This document shows positions 9,094-17,367 of a DNA stretch of 64,000 nucleotides, piece by piece. The translations under genes were made by a program, and so were the position numbers. This DNA comes from JBHENC01 sp051000345 (lineage in GTDB: Bacteria > Acidobacteriota > Blastocatellia > Pyrinomonadales > Pyrinomonadaceae). The notes beneath the pieces are model-generated. The model had not been told where the DNA came from. It made no database searches and saw only the letters and a program-made list of their open reading frames with translations. Within the stretch, counting starts at the first letter, position 1. Each line of letters begins with the position of its first letter. Location: the NCBI GenBank assembly GCA_051000345.1, contig JBPCOJ010000106.1, positions 6,073 to 70,072 of the forward strand, written 5' to 3'.

Positions 9094-10215
9094 TTAACGT
9101 TTGCGTATCAGGCTACGCTTGCGCGGCGTCGCAGGGACTCTCACGGCAAGCAATTTTGTATGTTTATTTTTAAGCAGAGAGTTCAGCGAGCCGTGATCGT
9201 CGAAGCCTAAAAGTTTGGCGGCGTGCGAGACTCTTCCTTCCGCTTCCTTGAGCGCGCTTTCGATGTAGCGTTCCTCCATGCGGCGCACTTCATCTTTGAG
9301 CGAAAAGTTTTCCCAAGAATGGACTGTCTCGCTTTCCGGCAGTTGCTCCGTCGCCGTTTGCTTATCTGCCTGTACGCTTTGCACGACAAGCGCGCGGCGT
9401 GCGGCACGGCGCAGGCGTTCGAGAATTTCGAGAGGCGGCGCGGCGGCAAGCAATTCGTCTGCGCGACGATAGCTAAATCGGATTTCATCTGCACTCAAGT
9501 GATCGCCGAGTTCTTCGATCATCGTGAGCAACGCGAGGCTTGCGCCTTCGGCGTTGCCCGATTGCACGGCTATTTCAACGGCGCGTTCGAGCGCGGCCTG
9601 TGCGGGCAAACGTCTGGCGTTTCTGGCGAGCGTCACCGCGTGCGTCGTCAGGGCTTCGGCAAGAAGCGCGTACTCGTCGCCCTTCATCAAAGCGTTGACG
9701 GCCTGCCGTGCAATCTTTTCGGCTTCGGGAAAACGTCGCTCGGCGAGCAGCGCACGCGCACGCGTTTCGTTTACCTGCGCCGTGTGTACGCCGTCCTTGA
9801 GACGCGCGAACAAACGCCTCGCGCGTTCGAGATGTTCGTGCGCTTCCGTGAACCGCGCGGCGTTGAAGAAGAGAAAACCCAGATTGTTTTCCACCGCCGC
9901 TTGATAACGCGTGTGCCGCGCTTGCTCGAAGTGAAAGCCTGCGGCGGCGTATTCAAGGAGCGCGCGGTCTCTGTAATCTTCGCGGTGCTCAATGCCGCTT
10001 AAGACATTAAGGACGCTCGCGAGTTCGTTGTGAAATTTGCCTTTGAGCGCGTGGCTGTTGCTTTTCTCAAAGAGCGGCGCGGCACCCGTCAAGATACGCA
10101 ACGCATCGCTGTAACGAGTCGCGGAAGCTTCGATGATCGCGCCGCGCAGCAAAGCGATTGACTTTAATTCGTTTTCGCCGTCGCCTAATTTGCCGAGCAC
10201 CTCGCGCAGCATCAC
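9094..10215 (-). CDS. TPR protein with C-terminal Fis-type helix-turn-helix, probably 5'-truncated
   Basis: 373 residues from a GTG at 10215. Residues 1-270 are tandem TPR-like helices (AAVENNLGFLFFNAARFTEA, HEHLERARRLFARLKDG, EALTTHAVTLARNARRLPAQ). A Fis/HTH_8-type segment at about 310-355 reads MEERYIESALKEAEGRVSHA, AKLLGFDDHGSLNSLLKNK, followed by a basic tail. This fits a cytoplasmic DNA-binding regulator with a TPR sensor. The same frame stays open upstream to about 10303 and still encodes TPR-like sequence (FSAQIELAYCYWREGALDEA) but has no ATG, and the GTG has no ribosome site. I infer loss of the N-terminal coding part. From memory, related acidobacterial proteins are longer at this end. 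A palindrome (10301-10358) and a small exported-peptide gene lie immediately upstream, divergent. Confidence 0.7.
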   Translation of the reverse strand: MMLREVLGKLGDGENELKSIALLRGAIIEASATRYSDALRILTGAAPLFEKSNSHALKGKFHNELASVLNVLSGIEHREDYRDRALLEYAAAGFHFEQARHTRYQAAVENNLGFLFFNAARFTEAHEHLERARRLFARLKDGVHTAQVNETRARALLAERRFPEAEKIARQAVNALMKGDEYALLAEALTTHAVTLARNARRLPAQAALERAVEIAVQSGNAEGASLALLTMIEELGDHLSADEIRFSYRRADELLAAAPPLEILERLRRAARRALVVQSVQADKQTATEQLPESETVHSWENFSLKDEVRRMEERYIESALKEAEGRVSHAAKLLGFDDHGSLNSLLKNKHTKLLAVRVPATPRKRSLIRKR

Positions 10216-10300
10216 GCGCGCTTCATCGAGCGCGCCTTCGCGCCAGTAGCAATAAGCGAGTTCGATTTGCGCAGAGAACTTCTTTATTAAGTATTTGGTA

Positions 10301-10358
10301 GTGAGTCAGTTTCACTGAAAACCGGTAAGCATTATCTCGGAATTTCAAACTGGCTCAC
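10301..10358. repeat. 58-bp imperfect palindrome at the broken 5' end of the TPR gene
   Basis: GTGAGTCAGTTT (10301-10312) is matched in inverted orientation by AAACTGGCTCAC (10347-10358), with one mismatch in 12. The interior is also weakly symmetrical. It begins where the open TPR frame meets a stop and ends 11 bases before the -35 of the peptide-gene promoter. It could be a transposon or MITE end, a deletion scar, or an operator. Its outer arm shares AGTTTGAAA with the palindrome at 10948-11014. Confidence 0.6.
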
Positions 10359-10369
10359 GACTGTTTACG

Positions 10370-10398
10370 TTGACATTGTCTCATAGGATAGATACGAT
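10370..10398 (+). promoter_or_regulatory. Canonical sigma-70-type promoter for the small secreted-peptide gene
   Basis: TTGACA (10370-10375), a 17-base spacer, then TACGAT (10393-10398). This is among the best -35/-10 matches in the window. The predicted start near 10405 leaves about 60 bases of leader before the ATG at 10464. Confidence 0.75.
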
Positions 10399-10463
10399 AC
10401 TTTATCGGTCGTACTTAGTTCGCAGAAGATTATTGTTGCTAAACAAAAAGGAGAGATATTGAT

Positions 10464-10676
10464 ATGCGCAAAACCCTTGGTTCTCTGGTTCTAATCTGTG
10501 TTCTCTCGGTCAGCTCACTGGCGGGGATAATACACACGGGAATAACCGATTCTGATAGCGGAAGCACTGATACTCCGCAAACCGCCGGAATAATACACAC
10601 CGGTGTTGCCGATGATAGCGGTACGACCCTTTCTTTATACGTTGTATCGTTACTCGGACTTCCTTGGAATCTATAA
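10464..10676 (+). CDS. Small exported peptide precursor with two AGIIHTG repeats
   Basis: A 70-residue open frame with strong gene signals: a canonical promoter at 10370-10398 and AAAAAGGAG ending 10 bases before the ATG. Residues 1-20 (MRKTLGSLVLICVLSVSSLA) form a textbook signal peptide with an S-L-A cleavage site. Cleavage would make GIIHTG the mature N-terminus. Residues 20-33 (AGIIHTGITDSDSG) and 41-53 (AGIIHTGVADDSG) are a duplicated acidic unit; the DNA repeat is 10521-10562 and 10584-10622 with one 3-base gap. The C-terminus (LSLYVVSLLGLPWNL) is hydrophobic and may be membrane-bound or a retained propeptide. I do not recognise a family. The context beside a TPR/HTH regulator, and a third GIIHTG in the exported protein at 5604-9029, suggest a signalling or secreted-peptide role. 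Confidence 0.7.
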   Translation: MRKTLGSLVLICVLSVSSLAGIIHTGITDSDSGSTDTPQTAGIIHTGVADDSGTTLSLYVVSLLGLPWNL

Positions 10677-10947
10677 GCTATAGCAATTTGAGAGGTGTCA
10701 GTCGGGGTAATTTTGGGCGACCACTTCACACTGCTACTTTCAAGCGTTTGATTCTAAAGACGTTCTCTTTCTGAGTGAACGTCCATCCCATCATGCTCTA
10801 AATTCCTTTTGCCTAACAACTCATTCAAGCAGAATCAAATTTCACTGTTAAATTTGCATAATGCCTAGAACTATCTCTTACTGACCTCGGATTTCCGTTG
10901 CACTTTAAGTGCAATACAATACCGGTGCGCTTTAAGGCATAGATCGA

Positions 10948-11014
10948 GTAATGTCCTAGTTTGAAAATCTTAGCCCGATAAACATTGGCCTATATTTTCA
11001 AACTAGGACACTAC
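10948..11014. repeat. 67-bp palindrome, 20 of 21 bp matched arms
   Basis: The left arm 10948-10968 (GTAATGTCCTAGTTTGAAAA plus T) is the reverse complement of the right arm 10994-11014, with one mismatch. A 25-base loop separates them. Long near-perfect arms with no adjacent transposase suggest a solo mobile-element end, a MITE, or a large RNA hairpin. There is no T-run to make it a terminator. With the palindrome at 10301-10358 it brackets the peptide gene. Confidence 0.75.
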
Positions 11015-11051
11015 CCATAGTCGGTATCGCTTCTTTCATCTTCGTCCAGCG

Positions 11052-11060
11052 TGTTACACT
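11052..11060 (+). promoter_or_regulatory. Possible extended -10 promoter for alaS
   Basis: TGTTACACT (-10 TACACT at 11055-11060) with the extended TG lies about 30 bases before the alaS ATG. No good -35 is visible at the expected distance, so the call rests on the extended -10. Confidence 0.4.
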
Positions 11061-11090
11061 TTATGTTTTAGACCAACGTGAAGTGAAGCA

Positions 11091-13775
11091 ATGACGATGA
11101 CCGGAAAAGAAATCCGTGAAAAGTTTTTAGAGTATTTCGAGCGGCACGGGCATACGCGCGTGGCGTCTAGCCCCTTGCTGCCCGCAAACGATCCGACGCT
11201 GCTGTTCGCCAACGCGGGCATGAATCAGTTCAAGGATGTGTTCACGGGCGCAGAGCTTCGTGATTACACGCGCGCCGCTTCGTCGCAGAAATGCATACGC
11301 GCGGGCGGCAAGCACAACGACTTGGACGAAGTCGGCAAGACCGCGCGTCATCACACTTTCTTCGAGATGCTCGGCAATTTTTCCTTCGGCGATTACTTCA
11401 AGCGCGAAGCCATAGAGTTCGCGTGGGACTTGCTTTTGAATGTTTATAAACTCCCTGTCGAACGGCTCTGGTTTACGGTTTATAAAACCGACGAAGAAGC
11501 CGCGCGTTTATGGATTGACGTGGGCGCAGCGCCTGATCGCATACTGCGCTTCGACGAGAAGGATAATTTCTGGCAGATGGGCGACACGGGGCCGTGCGGC
11601 CCGTGCAGCGAAATCCATTACTACATGGGCGAAGACCCGCATGACCCTGCGAAGAATCGCGCAGAGTTCGTCAACGGAGCGGGCGACACGACGATGGAGA
11701 TTTGGAATCTAGTCTTCATGCAATACGAACGCGACGCTTCCGGCACGCTCACGCCCTTGCCGAAGCCTTCGGTTGACACGGGCATGGGACTCGAACGCCT
11801 CTGCGCCGTGCTGCAAAACGTGCCGACGAACTACGACACGGATTTGCTGCGCCCGATCATCGAATTCACCGCGCAACTCGCGGATATAAATTACACGCCC
11901 GATTCGCCCGAAGGCTTTGCGATGCGCGTCATCGCAGACCACGCGCGCGCCACAGCCTTTGCGATTGCCGACAACATTTTGCCCGGCAACGAAGGCCGCA
12001 ATTATGTGTTGCGCAAAATCATGCGCCGCGCAATTTATCAAGGCCACCACACGCTTCATTTTGAAGATGCGTTCTTCTACAAAGTGACTAACTTTGTCGT
12101 CGAAACGATGCGCGGCGTGTACACGGAACTCGAAGCCGCGCGCGAATTCATCGAACGCATGGTCAAACTCGAAGAAGAACGCTTTAGCTCGACTTTAACC
12201 ATCGGCCTGCAAAAACTCGATGCGCTTTTCGCGTCCAACGAAGAAGGCAAGCTCCCGGATTACAAGGAACTCGCGCGCCTTTACGATACCTTCGGCACGC
12301 CGCGCGATTTAATTCGCGTCAGCCTTGAAGGACGCGGCTTTAAGCTTGAGGAAGAATCTTTTAATGAAAGTTTCGAGACGGCGTTGCGGGAGATTCAGCG
12401 CGCCAGCGTGCAAGACAAAGCACAGGCGCGCACGAAAGCCAAGCCCGTCTATGCGCAGATAAGCGAACGAATTAATCGCCGCACGGAATTTACCGGCTAC
12501 GAAGGCACGCGCCTTGATGATGTGCGCGTTGCCGCCATCATCAAAGGTGAAGAAGAAGTTGCGGAGTTGCGCGAAGGCGAAGAAGGCGAGGTAATTTTAG
12601 AGCGCACGCCGTTTTACGCGGAGTCCGGCGGACAAATCGGTGACACAGGCACGTTCGTCAACACATCGACGCGCGTTGTCATCAACGATACGGTTGCGCC
12701 CGTTTCAGGATTGACAGTCCACCGTGTAAGCGTTGAGCGCGGCAGTTTGCGCGTTGGTGAGATATTGACGGCGCAGATTGACGCTGAGAAACGCGATGCG
12801 ACGAGGCGCAATCACACGGCCACGCATTTGCTTCATGCGGCATTGCGCGAACTTTTGGGGACGCACGTTAAGCAGGCCGGGTCACTTGTTGCGCCGAATC
12901 GTTTGCGTTTCGATTTTTCGCATTTTCAACCTTTGACGCGCGACGAAGTGGCGGAGATCGAGCGGCTCGTTAATTATCAGATCCTGCGCAACGAACCCGT
13001 GGAGACGGAGATTGTGCCGCTCGAACAAGCGATGCAGTCGGGCGCGATGGCTTTGTTCGGCGAAAAGTATGCGGAGCAAGTGCGCGTCTTGACCATTCAG
13101 GGCTTCTCCAAAGAATTGTGCGGCGGCACGCATGTGCGCGCGACGGGCGACATCGGCTTGTTCAAGGTCGTGCGCGATGAAGCAGTCGCGTCCGGCACGC
13201 GTCGCATAGAGGCCGTGACGGGCGCGGATGCGTTCATGCGCTTTCAGGAAACAGAGGCGCTTGTGGATCGAGTTGCGGCGGAACTTCGCACATCGCGCAC
13301 GGGGATTCCGGCGACAGTCGAGCGGTTGCAGGAAGAATTGAAAAAGGCCAGACGCGAAGCCGATGAACTGCGTTTGAAATTGGCGACGGGCGCGGGCGGC
13401 ACAGATGGTGCGTCAAACGGCAACGCGGCGCGCGAAGTGGCGACGGGCGTGCGCGTGCTGGCGCGCGTCGTCGAAGGACTCGATGCCGCGGGGATGCGGC
13501 AATTGTCGGACACTTTGCTTGCCCGATTAAACGGCTCCGGCGTGGTCGTTTTAGGGCGTAGCGGCGATGACGGCAAAGTTTCGCTTATCGTGCGTTCGTC
13601 AGCGGATTTAATGAAGCGCGTTCCGGCGGGTCAGGTGATTAAAGAGATTGCGCCGATAGTGGGCGGGCGCGGCGGCGGCAAGCCCGACATGGCCGAAGGC
13701 GGCGGCACTCAACCGGAGAAATTAGCGGAAGCACTGGAAGCGAGCTATGCAGTTGTCGAGCGTTTGCTGAATTGA
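11091..13775 (+). CDS. alaS: Alanine--tRNA ligase
   Basis: 894 residues, near the usual bacterial AlaRS length. The class II catalytic core occupies about residues 1-250 (FLEYFERHGHTRVASSPLLP, LLFANAGMNQFKDVFTG, DTGPCGPCSEIHYY, PSVDTGMGLERL). It is followed by the tRNA-recognition helices and the editing domain with the zinc ligands in NHTATHLLH and CGGTHV. The C-Ala oligomerisation domain comes last, ending around a GGRGGGKPDMAEGG motif. It charges tRNA-Ala in the cytoplasm. The first codons are ATG ACG ATG ACC, so the start could also be 11097. The gene stands alone and is followed by a strong terminator. Confidence 0.98.
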   Translation: MTMTGKEIREKFLEYFERHGHTRVASSPLLPANDPTLLFANAGMNQFKDVFTGAELRDYTRAASSQKCIRAGGKHNDLDEVGKTARHHTFFEMLGNFSFGDYFKREAIEFAWDLLLNVYKLPVERLWFTVYKTDEEAARLWIDVGAAPDRILRFDEKDNFWQMGDTGPCGPCSEIHYYMGEDPHDPAKNRAEFVNGAGDTTMEIWNLVFMQYERDASGTLTPLPKPSVDTGMGLERLCAVLQNVPTNYDTDLLRPIIEFTAQLADINYTPDSPEGFAMRVIADHARATAFAIADNILPGNEGRNYVLRKIMRRAIYQGHHTLHFEDAFFYKVTNFVVETMRGVYTELEAAREFIERMVKLEEERFSSTLTIGLQKLDALFASNEEGKLPDYKELARLYDTFGTPRDLIRVSLEGRGFKLEEESFNESFETALREIQRASVQDKAQARTKAKPVYAQISERINRRTEFTGYEGTRLDDVRVAAIIKGEEEVAELREGEEGEVILERTPFYAESGGQIGDTGTFVNTSTRVVINDTVAPVSGLTVHRVSVERGSLRVGEILTAQIDAEKRDATRRNHTATHLLHAALRELLGTHVKQAGSLVAPNRLRFDFSHFQPLTRDEVAEIERLVNYQILRNEPVETEIVPLEQAMQSGAMALFGEKYAEQVRVLTIQGFSKELCGGTHVRATGDIGLFKVVRDEAVASGTRRIEAVTGADAFMRFQETEALVDRVAAELRTSRTGIPATVERLQEELKKARREADELRLKLATGAGGTDGASNGNAAREVATGVRVLARVVEGLDAAGMRQLSDTLLARLNGSGVVVLGRSGDDGKVSLIVRSSADLMKRVPAGQVIKEIAPIVGGRGGGKPDMAEGGGTQPEKLAEALEASYAVVERLLN

Positions 13776-13860
13776 TATTGAAACGGAAGCAGTAAACAGG
13801 CGTCGGCGATGAACGCAAAAGCTTCTCATGGTCTGAACTAACTTCATTTGTCGCAATACG

Positions 13861-13911
13861 AAAAGCGCGGGCATATTCTCTCAAGAGAAACGCCCGCGCT
13901 TTTGCGCTTTT
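13861..13911 (+). terminator. Strong intrinsic terminator after alaS, bidirectional
   Basis: AAAAGCGCGGGC (13861-13872) pairs perfectly with GCCCGCGCTTTT (13892-13903) and is followed by GCGCTTTTT. The A-run on the left arm lets it also serve the convergent minus-strand gene that ends at 13941. Confidence 0.85.
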
Positions 13912-13940
13912 TATCTTCGGCTCACCGTTAAAGAAAACTG

Positions 13941-14315
13941 TTACATGGCTTTTTGTTTATCCGTTAAGGTGATGCTCATCTTTTCGAGCGTCAGGCGATT
14001 GAGCGTGCCTGTTACTTTAATGCTCTCCGCCGTTTGATATTTCTTCAAGCCCTCGCGTGTCGCATCATCCAATTTTCCTGTTTGCTCGCCCGTGTAAAAG
14101 CTGCGCTGCTTGAGAAGCGCCTGCGCCTGTTTCACTTGATCCTTATTGGCGCGAAAAACAGGGCCGCGCTTTTTTGCGGTGGTGTTCGAGTTAGCGGCGC
14201 TCGCGCTTTTCTTCGTGCGCGTTTTAGCCATATTGCCGGAGTCGGTGTTTTGCGTTGCGAGGGCAAACGTGCAGACAAGCAACGACAAAAGTGCGGACGT
14301 AAATAGTCTTTTCAT
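13941..14315 (-). CDS. Small exported peptidoglycan-binding-like protein
   Basis: 124 residues from the ATG at 14315, which has GGAGACCAAC just upstream; a longer in-frame start at 14411 has no such site. Residues 1-20 (MKRLFTSALLSLLVCTFALA) are a signal peptide. A basic, low-complexity linker (TRTKKSASAANSNTTAKKRG) follows. Residues 55-120 resemble a PG_binding_1 three-helix domain (VKQAQALLKQRSFYTGEQTG, KLDDATREGLKKYQTAES). It probably acts in the periplasm on or near the wall. There is no catalytic domain. The lytic transglycosylase gene is its divergent neighbour. Confidence 0.8.
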   Translation of the reverse strand: MKRLFTSALLSLLVCTFALATQNTDSGNMAKTRTKKSASAANSNTTAKKRGPVFRANKDQVKQAQALLKQRSFYTGEQTGKLDDATREGLKKYQTAESIKVTGTLNRLTLEKMSITLTDKQKAM

Positions 14316-14723
14316 GTTGGTCTCCTTTGAGAGGTGAGGCGCGCAAAGTTTGACAATGCGACGCGGGATTAGAGGACAGAGTGAGCCGTTGAGAAAAAGC
14401 CTGAATATCATACTCTACATGTCAAGCCTAATGTTTTCTTCATCCTAAACAGCCATAATTCTCCCATTGCACTATCACAATCGTTCCACCGTCGCGTTTT
14501 CTAAGCTGGTAAATTATTTAGAGAACACCACTTATGAACTTATTATGATGTGTGCATAAATTTCGTTGTTATAAATTTAACATTGTGTTACTCTGTTTAA
14601 GCGTTCTTGATGGGCGCTTTTAATCAGGCATTTCCCGCTCTGGAACATGCTCCTCAAGGCCTTCGATAATGTTCGCAACATTCCCCTTGATACTCAGTTT
14701 CCCCGGATCAAATGGTGAGTAAG
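14316..14723. other. AT-rich divergent intergenic region
   Basis: About 400 bases between two divergent wall-related genes. No gene is supported here. A promoter for the transglycosylase gene lies at 14566-14594, and the rest has no recognisable structure. Confidence 0.4.
14566..14594 (+). promoter_or_regulatory. Probable promoter for the lytic transglycosylase gene
   Basis: TTGTTA (14566-14571), a 17-base spacer, then TACTCT (14589-14594) preceded by TGT, an extended -10 arrangement. The leader to the ATG at 14724 is about 120 bases. Confidence 0.5.
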
Positions 14724-15554
14724 ATGAAAAAATTTCCCTTGGCGCTTTTATTAGCGCTGGCCTGCTTCGCCCCCGCCTTATCGCAAACGAAGGCGCGCAA
14801 TTACTTTGACGACTTCGATAGACCGAGCGGCGTCCGCATTCGCGTGGAAAGTGTGGCGACGACGGCGACGCTTCCGCCCTCGAAGACCGTTCGCCTGACA
14901 TCCAAAGCCGTCACCAAAAACGGCAACGCGAGCGCGCAGCCGACTTCCGGCGTTCTCATACAGCCGCGCGGCAACACTTCGATGGCGGCAAGCAAATCGC
15001 TTGACGGGTTCACGACCGGCGATGCGCGCGTCGATTCCTTTATAGTCGATTCGGGCGCGCGCAATGGCGTCGATCCTGTGCTTTTATATTCTGTGATGCA
15101 TCAGGAATCTTCGTTTAAGCCGGGCGCGATGTCGAACAAAGGCGCGCGCGGGCTGATGCAACTAATGCCATTGACGGCGGCGCGTTTCGGCGTCGGCAAT
15201 ATTTTCGATCCGCGCCAGAACATCGAAGGCGGCGCGCGTTACATACGCCTGCTGCTCAACATGTTCGATGGCGACGTTTCCTTGGCTCTCGCCGGTTACA
15301 ATGCGGGTGAAGGCGCGGTGCTCAAATATGGCCGCCAAGTCCCGCCCTACCGCGAGACGAAAGAATATGTGCGCCGCATTTCGGAGCGTTATAATTTGAT
15401 GCGCAACCCGCTAACGCAACGCAACGCGCGGACGGTTACGCGAACGGAAGTCGCCGTCGTTAAGGCCGAAGAGCCTGTGCCTTTGACCGTCTATGAGCAG
15501 AACGTGTTCGCCGTGCGATTGCCGAACGGAAAGCTGCAACTCGTCAGCCAGTAA
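14724..15554 (+). CDS. Exported lytic transglycosylase (SLT domain)
   Basis: 276 residues from the ATG at 14724, chosen over 14712 because GGTGAG sits five bases upstream and the protein then starts with a clean signal peptide ([20 protein letters not shown]). After a low-complexity linker, the SLT domain spans about residues 100-225. The catalytic Glu is in [12 protein letters not shown], followed by the family signatures [23 protein letters not shown] and [11 protein letters not shown]. It should cleave the glycan strands of peptidoglycan in the periplasm. The C-terminal part ([19 protein letters not shown]) is outside the domain. Neighbours are a wall-binding protein and, downstream, a signalling pair. 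Confidence 0.92.
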   Translation: MKKFPLALLLALACFAPALSQTKARNYFDDFDRPSGVRIRVESVATTATLPPSKTVRLTSKAVTKNGNASAQPTSGVLIQPRGNTSMAASKSLDGFTTGDARVDSFIVDSGARNGVDPVLLYSVMHQESSFKPGAMSNKGARGLMQLMPLTAARFGVGNIFDPRQNIEGGARYIRLLLNMFDGDVSLALAGYNAGEGAVLKYGRQVPPYRETKEYVRRISERYNLMRNPLTQRNARTVTRTEVAVVKAEEPVPLTVYEQNVFAVRLPNGKLQLVSQ

Positions 15555-15735
15555 ACGATTCAGCGAGTGGTTTTCAAAAGTTTTGCGAAAGCTTAAGCGG
15601 GGCGGAGATTTTCAAGTAGAATCTTCGCTCCGTTTTCCGTTTCGGCGTGCGCGTTATTTTATGTATGATAAGAAGCGCGTCGCAGCAAAATGGTAATCAA
15701 GCGGCGCATGGATTTCAGTAGGAGGCCTCGCTTTC

Positions 15736-17364
15736 TTGTCTAACCCGGCTCTCAATAATTCCGCTTCGCACGCGAGCGGCGTCGCGCGGCCTCGCCGCGC
15801 CTTGATCGTCGCAAACGCCGCAACCACGTCGCTGCAATCGCACCTCGCCGCGTCCGGCTATGAAACTTACACGGCGGTGGCAATTGACGCCACGCGTTTG
15901 ATAGACGAATTTGCGCCCGACATTTTAATCATCGAACTACCGCCCGCAAAAACAGATGAAGCAGGCAACGCGATTGGCGACGATAACGAGTTGGCGCTCG
16001 CGCGCAGGTTGCGCGCGGAGGCCGCGACGTATGCGCTGCCGCTTATCTTCGCTTGGAACACGGATGAGCGCGCGATGCGCAACGCCGCTTTGAACATCGG
16101 CGTCGATGATTATTTTCCGCTCTCGATTCCGCCCGCGCAAATGCTCGCGCGGCTCGATTCGCTTTTCTGGCGCATCGAAGCGGGACGCCGCGCCGCTCCC
16201 GTCGTCGGCGATCAACGCGGCGAAATAGATAATTTCATGTTGATGCTCGATTCCGTGCGCGAAGAAATCACAAGCGGCGCGCGCGGCACGCTGGCGCTCG
16301 TCTACGCAGTTTCGCGCGACGGCAAAGCGAGCATCGACAAAGCGGCGCGAGACCGCACGCTCGCCGAAGCACACGGTTTTCTTAAACTCAATTTGCGCCG
16401 CATCGACGCCGTCGCCTTCTACGGCCCGACGACGCTCTTCGTTTATCTGCCGCGCATGGCGACACGCGCCGCCGTCGCTGCATTGACACGGCTTCGCGGC
16501 GAGTTTTTGAATGAACGTTTGAACAGCGACATCGCCATCGGCCTCGCTTCGTTCCCGGAAGACGGCGAAGATGTGGAAACGATGATCGAAAAGGCTGAAG
16601 CCGCCGCCGAAGCCGCTCGCGTCAGGGGCGCACACGCGCGCGTCGTGGCCTACACGATGCCGGAGCAAACGCCCGCCGCCGCGCCACACGAATTTGCAAC
16701 GCAAGGCCAAACAGCGCTACAGCAAATGCCGCACGCGCCCGCCGCGTCATCATCGCCCGAACCGGCTTCGCAGAGAGAACAGGCCACGCCGCCGCCCGTG
16801 CCGCAGGCCGCAACGCATAAAATCAGTTCCGGCGTCGTTCGGGAAACGCGTATGGCGGATGATGTCGCGCCGGGAATCGTAATGCCCGTGCATAGCAGCC
16901 ATCGAATGCAGGCCAACGGCGTAGATGTCGCGCACGCCGCCGCCGAAGCCGCCGCGCGCGAACGCGAACGTCGTTCAAGCGGAGCCGTCATGCCGCGCCG
17001 CCTTTTGCTGACCGTTTCGGATGCGGCGCGCATGGCGCAACTCAATTCGCTGATACGCTCCGCCGGTTACGAAGCGCGCGCCGCCTTTGACGGTCAACAG
17101 GCACTCGATTTACTGCGTATCGAACGCCCGGACTTGCTTGTGCTCGATCAGGAACTGCACGGTATCGACGGCGTTGAAACTCTGCGCCGTTTGCGGCAAC
17201 AAGGCGGCGGACGGCTCACCTTGCCCGTGCTGCTGTTGATGCCGTCGAACAACGAGAACGTCCGCAGCGAAGCGCTCAAACTCGGCGCGCGCAGCGTGGT
17301 CACGACTCCCTATGATCCGGCGGACTTGCTGGAAAACGTGCGCATCGCCGGAAGCGTCGAGTAA
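15736..17364 (+). CDS. Receiver / degenerate GGDEF / receiver signalling protein
   Basis: 542 residues, starting at a TTG (15736) about 10 bases after a strong GTAGGAGG site (15719-15726). The N-terminal receiver-like domain (about 20-150) has Glu where the phosphoacceptor Asp is expected (PDILIIELPP). The middle (about 165-300) resembles a diguanylate cyclase fold, but the active site reads FYGPTTLFVYLP instead of RYGGDEF, so it should be inactive. A Pro/Ala/Gln-rich linker follows. The C-terminal receiver (about 415-540) keeps the Asp in PDLLVLDQELHG, but the usual Lys-Pro is Thr-Pro (VTTPYDP). It is likely a scaffold or output protein without classical phosphotransfer. The next gene starts four bases after the stop, so they are almost certainly cotranscribed. 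Confidence 0.75.
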   Translation: MSNPALNNSASHASGVARPRRALIVANAATTSLQSHLAASGYETYTAVAIDATRLIDEFAPDILIIELPPAKTDEAGNAIGDDNELALARRLRAEAATYALPLIFAWNTDERAMRNAALNIGVDDYFPLSIPPAQMLARLDSLFWRIEAGRRAAPVVGDQRGEIDNFMLMLDSVREEITSGARGTLALVYAVSRDGKASIDKAARDRTLAEAHGFLKLNLRRIDAVAFYGPTTLFVYLPRMATRAAVAALTRLRGEFLNERLNSDIAIGLASFPEDGEDVETMIEKAEAAAEAARVRGAHARVVAYTMPEQTPAAAPHEFATQGQTALQQMPHAPAASSSPEPASQREQATPPPVPQAATHKISSGVVRETRMADDVAPGIVMPVHSSHRMQANGVDVAHAAAEAAARERERRSSGAVMPRRLLLTVSDAARMAQLNSLIRSAGYEARAAFDGQQALDLLRIERPDLLVLDQELHGIDGVETLRRLRQQGGGRLTLPVLLLMPSNNENVRSEALKLGARSVVTTPYDPADLLENVRIAGSVE

Positions 17365-17367
17365 GAA

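Larger units (their letters stand above)
10677..11090. other. Intergenic region between the peptide gene and alaS
   Basis: This 414-base, AT-richer stretch has no convincing gene. It holds the palindrome at 10948-11014 and the probable alaS promoter near 11055. The rest has no recognisable terminator for the peptide gene. Confidence 0.5.

Noticed and set aside
10439..10729. 96-codon minus-strand frame with repeated PVCIIPA
   Set aside because: It is the mirror of the peptide gene's own repeat; the plus-strand frame has the promoter, ribosome site and signal peptide.
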